From Natrialbaceae archaeon (GTDB lineage: Archaea; Halobacteriota; Halobacteria; Halobacteriales; Natrialbaceae): a stretch of 9,860 nt of DNA. The notes under the pieces are model-generated. The model was given only the letters and a program-made list of their open reading frames with translations, was not told the DNA's origin and searched no databases. The translations under genes and the position numbers were made by a program. Positions 1-4,046 of the stretch are shown here, piece by piece. How positions within the stretch are numbered: the stretch's first letter is position 1; every line of letters starts with the position of its first letter. The stretch is taken from assembly GCA_003552325.1 (NCBI GenBank), contig PUKM01000125.1, forward strand, positions 1 through 9,860. The letters are read 5' to 3'.

Positions 1-110
1 GCGAGCGGTTCCCCGCCGAAGCGGACAAAGTCCGCGAAGGCGGCCTTTTTAGCGTAGATTTTTGCGCCGAGCGGTTCCGAACGAAGTGAGGAATCCCGAG
101 GCGGAAAAAG
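1..110. repeat. Repeat block with two stem-loops
   Basis: The 10-mer GAGCGGTTCC occurs at 3-12 and 69-78, with a partial third copy at 130-137. Each full copy lies within or beside a stem-loop. The second stem-loop pairs CGCC (65-68) with GGCG (100-103) and GGTTCC (73-78) with GGAA-T-CC (90-96, one bulged T), and is followed by AAAAA (105-109). Its style resembles interspersed intergenic sequence I associate with haloarchaeal genomes, but that is recollection and not a search. It could also be the 3' end of a gene lying to the left. Confidence 0.35.
13..50 (+). terminator. Stem-loop followed by T-run, possible terminator
   Basis: CCGCC (13-17) pairs with GGCGG (39-43) and GCGGAC (21-26) with GTCCGC (30-35) around an AAA loop. 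The two stems are separated by a symmetric GAA/GAA internal loop that could stack as sheared G-A pairs. CC and five T follow at 44-50. This is the form of a factor-independent terminator for a transcript entering from the left. Archaea need mainly the U-run, so the hairpin may instead protect an RNA 3' end or belong to a repeat. Confidence 0.35.
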
Positions 111-173
111 GTACATGGGCAGGTGTACTGAGCGGTTGGTTTCACTGTGAACGTGTGAAATAATCACGTCATC

Positions 174-180
174 TTTATCC
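174..180 (+). promoter_or_regulatory. TATA-like element
   Basis: TTTATCC in an AT-richer stretch. With the usual archaeal spacing, transcription would start near 203, some 160 bases before the ATG at 363 but just ahead of the small open frame at 226. A second, weaker T-rich element, CTTTTCC (about 334-340), lies about 26 bases before 363 and would give a leaderless mRNA for that gene. Confidence 0.22.
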
Positions 181-362
181 AACTCATTTGCTTCAGCACA
201 ACGTGTAACACTGATCACCTTGAGAATGTCAACAGAGCCAACTGAAACGAGTTACACACTGACCGCCGACACATCTGGCGATCGGATCTCCAACGACGTT
301 CAGCGGCTACTGTACCCGCCGAAACCCGCACGGCTTTTCCATCTCCTCACGAACGCTCGAGT

Positions 363-1460
363 ATGGAGACACTCGGGTTCGTCGTCAACCCCATCGCCGG
401 CATGGGTGGACGCGTCGGATTGAAAGGCACTGATGGACAGGTCGACGAAGCCCGCCGCCGCGGGGCCGAACCACGCGCCCCCGATCGAGCGATCGAATCG
501 CTCGAGACACTGGCACGGCGGGCACCCGAAAGCAAAATCGTCACCGCTTCGGGGCCACTGGGCGCGGACGCCGCTCGAGCGGCTGGCTTCGATCCCGAGG
601 TCGTCTACGCGCCAGGTTCTACGGGAGACGACCACAGCGAAATCCCCGAGACGGACGCGAGCGACACCAAAGCCGCCGTTCGCGCATTTCTCGAGTACGG
701 CGTCGACCTGGTGCTGTTCGTCGGTGGGGACGGGACGGCCGTCGACGTTGCCGAGATGCTAACCGAGGCCGGGGACGGGGACACACCGATGCTCGGCGTT
801 CCCGCGGGAGTCAAGATTTACTCGTCCGTGTTCGGGGTCACCCCCGCCGACGCGGGACGCGTCGTTGCCGAGTTCGACCGCATCGAAGACCGGGAGGTGA
901 ACGATATCGACGAGGAGGCCTACCGCCAGGGGGAGGTTCGGGCCGAACTCAGAGCCGTCGTCCCCGTCCCCGTCTCGAGCGGCGTCCAGTCGGGCAAACA
1001 GCTCGCAAGCGGTAGCGTCGAGACCCTTGCGGAGGGGTTCGCCGCGGAAATCGACGAGGGGACGACCTACGTCTTCGCCCCGGGGAGCACCGTGGGGGCG
1101 ATTCAGTCCGCACTCGGGATGGACCCCTCTCCGCTGGGCGTCGATGTCTGGCGCGACGGCGAGGTCCTGGCTCGAGACGCGAGTGAGGACGAAATTCTGG
1201 CGGTCCTCGAGGAGCCGACGGTGATCGTCGTCTCACCGATCGGTGGCCAGGGGTTCGTCTTCGGCCGCGGGAACCACCAGATCTCACCCGCGGTGATCGA
1301 ACGCGCAGCCGACATCGAGATCGTGGCCAGCGAGGACAAACTCGATGCCATCGGCCAGTTACGGGTCGATACTGACGACGAAGCCGTCGACGAATCCTTA
1401 CGCGGATGGACGCAGGTGCGCACCGGCCGGTTCACCACCCGATTGTTGAAACTCGTCTGA
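363..1460 (+). CDS. ATP-NAD kinase family protein (COG3199-like)
   Basis: Predicted cytosolic kinase of the NAD kinase/diacylglycerol kinase fold; the expected reaction is phosphorylation of NAD to NADP, but the family is only partly characterised. The 365-residue protein opens with NPIAGMGG (9-16) followed by VGLKGTDG (18-25), the family N-terminal signature, and has the nucleotide-binding GGDGT at 121-125. GVPAGVKIYSSVF (145-157) fits the substrate-site segment, and a glycine-rich GGQGFVFGRGNHQ stretch lies near the C-terminus. There is no signal peptide or membrane span. ATG 363 is the only plausible start, because the signature begins at residue 9 and the upstream frame has no start codon. 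No Shine-Dalgarno site precedes it, so a leaderless transcript is likely. It converges with the P450 gene across 56 bases. The family match is strong; the substrate is inferred, and AcoX-like or other small-molecule kinase roles are possible. Confidence 0.88.
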   Translation: METLGFVVNPIAGMGGRVGLKGTDGQVDEARRRGAEPRAPDRAIESLETLARRAPESKIVTASGPLGADAARAAGFDPEVVYAPGSTGDDHSEIPETDASDTKAAVRAFLEYGVDLVLFVGGDGTAVDVAEMLTEAGDGDTPMLGVPAGVKIYSSVFGVTPADAGRVVAEFDRIEDREVNDIDEEAYRQGEVRAELRAVVPVPVSSGVQSGKQLASGSVETLAEGFAAEIDEGTTYVFAPGSTVGAIQSALGMDPSPLGVDVWRDGEVLARDASEDEILAVLEEPTVIVVSPIGGQGFVFGRGNHQISPAVIERAADIEIVASEDKLDAIGQLRVDTDDEAVDESLRGWTQVRTGRFTTRLLKLV

Positions 1461-1499
1461 GCCACTCGAGCACCGGAAACTATTTTCGAGAAGGGTGGC
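1461..1499. terminator. Weak inverted repeat between convergent genes
   Basis: In the 56-base gap between two convergent genes, GCCA (1461-1464) can pair with TGGC (1496-1499) and CTCGA (1465-1469) with TCGAG (1486-1490), leaving a 5-base bulge and a 16-base loop. A TATTTT stretch (1481-1486) lies in the loop. This could be a shared bidirectional terminator, but the pairing is short and CTCGA-type pairing arises easily because CTCGAG is so common here. Confidence 0.18.
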
Positions 1500-1516
1500 G
1501 ACGGTTGCGGTCGTAA

Positions 1517-2872
1517 TCAGGCTCGCTCGTGGGCAACCATCGGAATCTCGTGGGTTGGTCGGGCCGTAATCGTCGCGAGTAAGTCGAGATCGGTGCCGGG
1601 AACGAGTTCGAGGTGATAGCGCTGGTAGATGGTCGCGAGCAGGAGCCGCGCCTCGAGCATGGCGAAGCGGTCGCCAATACACCGGCGCGGGCCAGCAGCG
1701 AACGGGAAGTAGGCCAGTTTCGGGAGGTCGGCTTCCATCTCGTCCGTCCAGCGGTCAGGTTCGAACGCGAGCGGGTCGTCGTACCAGCGCGGGTCACGGT
1801 GGACGACCCACTGGTGCATCCGGACCGTCGCGCCCGGCGGGATCTCGTAGCCACCGACAACGTCGGGTTTGACGGGTTCGCGAACGATACCCGGCACCGG
1901 CGGATAGAGTCGCATCGATTCCTTGACGACGCGTTCGGTGTACGTGAGATCGGCGAGATCGGCCATCGTCGGTGGCTCACCGTCGAGTTCCTCCTCGAGT
2001 TCGGCGACCAGTTTTGCTTCGACCGCGGGGTTCTTCGACAATAGATACGCGGTAAAGGTCAGCGAGAGCGCCGTCGTTTCGTGGCCGGCCAGCAAGAGCG
2101 TGACGACCTCGTCCCGAATCTGTTCGTCCGAAAGCCGCTCGCCCTCGTCTTCGCTCACCTCGAGCAGCTTCGAGATGACGCCGTGGTCGGTCGGATTGGC
2201 ACGCCTTTCGTCGATGATCTGGTAGATGAGGCCATCGAGACGTTCACGCGAGCGTTGAATCTGCCGCCGTGACGGCGTCGGCACGGATGGCGGCAAGACG
2301 TAGTGTGACAGGGTCTCGGAGGCGAGCATGAAGTCCTCGAGCGCGGATCCGACGGTGTCGACGTGGTCGTCGATCCCGACACCGAAGAGCGCTCGAGCGA
2401 CGATTTTGAGCGTCAACGACGACATATCCTCGTGAATCGGACGGATTTCGCCGTCGGACCAGGGCTCGATTTCCTCGAGGGTGAACTCGGTCATCATGGT
2501 GGCGTACTCCTGAATCCGCTGGGGGTGAAAGGCCGGCTGGATCAGGTGCCGGTTGCGTCGCCAGACCGCGCCCTCGCTGTTGAGGATGCCGTTTCCGGTG
2601 ACGGGTCGTAAGATCGACTGGAACTGCTCACCTTTGATGTAGTACTCGTTCTTGCCGACCAGTACCTGCTCGATGTACTCGGGGTGGTTGAGCTGATAGA
2701 CCAGCCCACCAGGGTCCTCCCACGAGGCGATGTCACCGTACTCTTGGGCGATGCCAGTCATGAATCCGTACGGATCGCGGAGAAACGAGACCTGGGTTCC
2801 CACGACCGGGAGCCCATTCGGACCGGGTGGACGCTCGAGGCTGCTCGCTGCCGTCGACGTGCCAAATCGCAT
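1517..2872 (-). CDS. Cytochrome P450
   Basis: Haem-thiolate monooxygenase, 451 residues, within the normal range for soluble P450s. Landmarks in order: proline-rich PPGPNGLPVVG (15-25) entering the fold; C-helix WRRNRH (104-109), whose Trp and Arg contact haem propionates; I-helix oxygen-activation motif AGHETT (262-267); K-helix ExxR (E318, R321); FEPDRW (370-375); and the haem loop FAAGPRRCIG (391-400) with Cys398 as the axial ligand. All catalytic landmarks are intact. No N-terminal membrane anchor is seen, so it should be cytosolic. The overall style recalls the haloarchaeal CYP174 type and bacterial CYP102/CYP4-like enzymes; the subfamily is my guess. The substrate cannot be read from sequence, and no ferredoxin or reductase lies nearby. 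ATG 2872 fits the family N-terminus, and a TATA-like box about 29 bases upstream suggests a leaderless mRNA. Confidence 0.95.
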   Translation of the reverse strand: MRFGTSTAASSLERPPGPNGLPVVGTQVSFLRDPYGFMTGIAQEYGDIASWEDPGGLVYQLNHPEYIEQVLVGKNEYYIKGEQFQSILRPVTGNGILNSEGAVWRRNRHLIQPAFHPQRIQEYATMMTEFTLEEIEPWSDGEIRPIHEDMSSLTLKIVARALFGVGIDDHVDTVGSALEDFMLASETLSHYVLPPSVPTPSRRQIQRSRERLDGLIYQIIDERRANPTDHGVISKLLEVSEDEGERLSDEQIRDEVVTLLLAGHETTALSLTFTAYLLSKNPAVEAKLVAELEEELDGEPPTMADLADLTYTERVVKESMRLYPPVPGIVREPVKPDVVGGYEIPPGATVRMHQWVVHRDPRWYDDPLAFEPDRWTDEMEADLPKLAYFPFAAGPRRCIGDRFAMLEARLLLATIYQRYHLELVPGTDLDLLATITARPTHEIPMVAHERA

Positions 2873-2896
2873 ACCAGTACGGACGATGTGGGGGTA

Positions 2897-2906
2897 GTTA
2901 TCACTG
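2897..2906 (-). promoter_or_regulatory. TATA-like box for the P450 gene
   Basis: On the minus strand the sequence reads GTGATAACTA, with its centre about 29 bases before the P450 ATG at 2872. That spacing would place the transcription start within a few bases of the ATG, consistent with a leaderless transcript. No Shine-Dalgarno-like sequence precedes the ATG. Confidence 0.35.
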
Positions 2907-2929
2907 TTGGGTGCTGGAGAGAGACGAGA

Positions 2930-2948
2930 CGAGCGAAGAGATCACTCG
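2930..2948. promoter_or_regulatory. Near-palindrome between divergent promoters
   Basis: CGAGCGA-AGAGA-TCACTCG: two 7-base arms with one mismatch around a 5-base centre. It lies between the minus-strand TATA-like box for the P450 gene (2897-2906) and the plus-strand one for the zinc-ribbon gene (2957-2966), the place where a dimeric regulator could affect both promoters. The block GAGACGAGACGAGCGAAGAG (2921-2940) is also repetitive in purines, so chance is possible. Confidence 0.28.
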
Positions 2949-2956
2949 TATCAATA

Positions 2957-2966
2957 CACTTATCCC
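2957..2966 (+). promoter_or_regulatory. TATA-like box for the zinc-ribbon/CAP gene
   Basis: CACTTATCCC on the plus strand. With archaeal spacing the transcript would begin near 2988-2992. That leaves either an untranslated leader of about 85 bases before the ATG at 3076 or a leaderless start at the small ORF at 2993. Confidence 0.33.
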
Positions 2967-2992
2967 TGCACAGTCGACCCCTACGGCTAGTA

Positions 2993-3079
2993 ATGGGGAC
3001 CCGTACACGAGTGGTCGGCGAGGGTGCGCTCTCCTCGAGGCCGAGTGGCACGAACGAGGTGTGGTCGACGAACAGATGA
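2993..3079 (+). CDS. Possible 28-residue upstream ORF
   Basis: ATG 2993 to TGA 3077-3079 encodes a 28-residue, Arg- and Ser-containing peptide beginning MGTRTRVVGEG. The ATG lies about 31 bases after a TATA-like box, as for a leaderless start, and the TGA overlaps the ATG of the next gene (ATGA). It could be a leader peptide that couples translation to the zinc-ribbon gene. I recognise no homologue. The product is basic, unlike a typical haloarchaeal protein, so it may be a chance frame in the 5' leader. Confidence 0.22.
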   Translation: MGTRTRVVGEGALSSRPSGTNEVWSTNR

Positions 3080-3900
3080 GTTGGCAATGTACGTGGTGTG
3101 GCCGCGTCTACGACGATACTGAGGAGCCCTCGTCGTGTGAAACCTGCAAACGAGAGACGTTCGAGTCGGTCGCCGGGACCGCAGAGACGCCCGACGAAAC
3201 CGTCGAAACGGGCGAAGAGTACATCTGGGTCTGTCCGGCCTGTGACCGAGAACACGTCAAGAACAACCCGCCGTGCTCACGCTGTCTGAATCCGACCCTC
3301 GAGAAACGCGAACCCGATTACGCCGACATCAGCCGGGACCTGGACGTGCCGAGTTGGTTCGAAGTCGCCAAGCCCTACACCCCGATCCTGGTCATCGTGA
3401 TGGTCGTCGTCGGCCTGTTCGCAACCGGCGTCGTCCCCGTGACCGTCCTCCCCGGGATCGGCACGGACGTCCCCGGCTCTGCGGACGAAACGGACGGAAT
3501 CGAACACAGCGAGGTCGAAGCCGCCGTCCACGGGCTCCTCGAGGACCACCGCGCAGACGCTGATGAGCCGTCTCGAACGTACAACGACGAACTGGCGTCG
3601 TACGCGACCGCGTACAACCAGCAACTCGCGATCGCAAACTACGGCGAGGGCGAGCCGACGAGACCGGATCCCGCGGACTACGATCTTCCCTGTGAGGACA
3701 GACCTCACGAAGCGCCGCTGCTCACCCTCGAGTCGAGTATCGATGCCTACGGCTCGAGTGACGACCTGGCGAACGACATCGCAACGGCGATGCTCGAGTC
3801 CGAGGTTGGAGAGACGGTGGACGACGAGTTTGCCGACGAAGGACTGGACGTCCACGTCGGTCCGGACGGTACCGTACACGTGCTGTACGTCACCTGCTGA
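3076..3900 (+). CDS. Zinc-ribbon, single-span membrane protein with degenerate CAP-like domain
   Basis: A 274-residue protein of unknown function. Two Cys4 zinc-ribbon units lie at the N-terminus: C5/C8 with C21/C24, and C53/C56 with C67/C70. One hydrophobic span follows at about 102-122. The C-terminal part (about 144-274) resembles a CAP/SCP (PR-1) domain: an opening helix, then YNDELASYATAYNQQLA (169-185), and a closing strand GLDVHVGPDGTVHVLYVTC (256-274) like the end of CAP domains. Both histidines normally expected in the CAP cavity are missing at the matching places, so a CAP-type metal site is unlikely. C206 and C274 could form a disulfide. The likely topology is ribbons inside and CAP-like domain outside. 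ATG 3076 is chosen because the first CxxC starts at residue 5; GAGGTG at 3056-3061 is a possible but distant Shine-Dalgarno. The gene is divergent from the P450 gene. The zinc ribbons are clear; the CAP assignment is by eye. Confidence 0.8.
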   Translation: MSWQCTWCGRVYDDTEEPSSCETCKRETFESVAGTAETPDETVETGEEYIWVCPACDREHVKNNPPCSRCLNPTLEKREPDYADISRDLDVPSWFEVAKPYTPILVIVMVVVGLFATGVVPVTVLPGIGTDVPGSADETDGIEHSEVEAAVHGLLEDHRADADEPSRTYNDELASYATAYNQQLAIANYGEGEPTRPDPADYDLPCEDRPHEAPLLTLESSIDAYGSSDDLANDIATAMLESEVGETVDDEFADEGLDVHVGPDGTVHVLYVTC

Positions 3901-3996
3901 GGCTATCGTGGCGAGATTCACTATGGCGTATGAGTCCAGACCGATACAGGCACCCAGTTGACGCTGTTTAGAGGACATTTGGATAACAGGTTTTGA

Positions 3997-4006
3997 AAGT
4001 AAAAAT
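3997..4006 (+). promoter_or_regulatory. TATA-like box for copA
   Basis: AAGTAAAAAT in an AT-rich stretch of the 146-base gap before copA. The expected transcription start is near 4029, giving a short leader of about 17 bases before ATG 4047. No Shine-Dalgarno site is visible before 4047 or 4074. Confidence 0.35.
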
Positions 4007-4021
4007 TCGAACCCGGTTTGA
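4007..4021. promoter_or_regulatory. Near-palindrome in the copA promoter, possible operator
   Basis: TCGAACC-C-GGTTTGA: 7-base arms around one central base, six of seven pairs matching (the exception is G4009/T4019). It lies just after the TATA-like box and before the expected transcription start, where a bound repressor would block polymerase. A copper-responsive regulator is a natural guess given the downstream gene, but I do not recognise this as a published motif. Confidence 0.33.
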
Positions 4022-4046
4022 CTTTGGTATCTAAGACACAACGCCA

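Larger units (their letters stand above)
1..362. other. Left-edge region without a confident gene
   Basis: Bases 1-110 form a repeat-like block of two stem-loops (listed separately). Bases 120-260 are richer in A and T than the rest of the window, with a TATA-like stretch at 174-180. An open frame runs from 226 to 423 (65 residues, ATG at 226) and overlaps the next gene by 61 bases. Its third codon positions are visibly less GC-rich than in the neighbouring genes and its product resembles nothing I know, so I do not call it a gene. The frame of the downstream gene is open back to base 246 but has no ATG or GTG before 363. Confidence 0.6.

Noticed and set aside
1..89. 3' end of a gene entering from the left (plus strand, open from base 3, stop at 87-89)
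   Set aside because: The frame has GC-rich third positions but runs through two stem-loops and a direct repeat. Too little is visible to call a gene, and the other two plus-strand frames also stop nearby, at 49-51 and 55-57.
1613..2044. Plus-strand frame of 143 codons inside the P450 gene
   Set aside because: It is antisense to the haem-binding and I-helix regions of a clear P450 and has no family features.
2827..3075. N-terminal extension of the zinc-ribbon gene back to 2827
   Set aside because: It would overlap the P450 N-terminus and cross both promoter elements. The first zinc ribbon begins right after ATG 3076.
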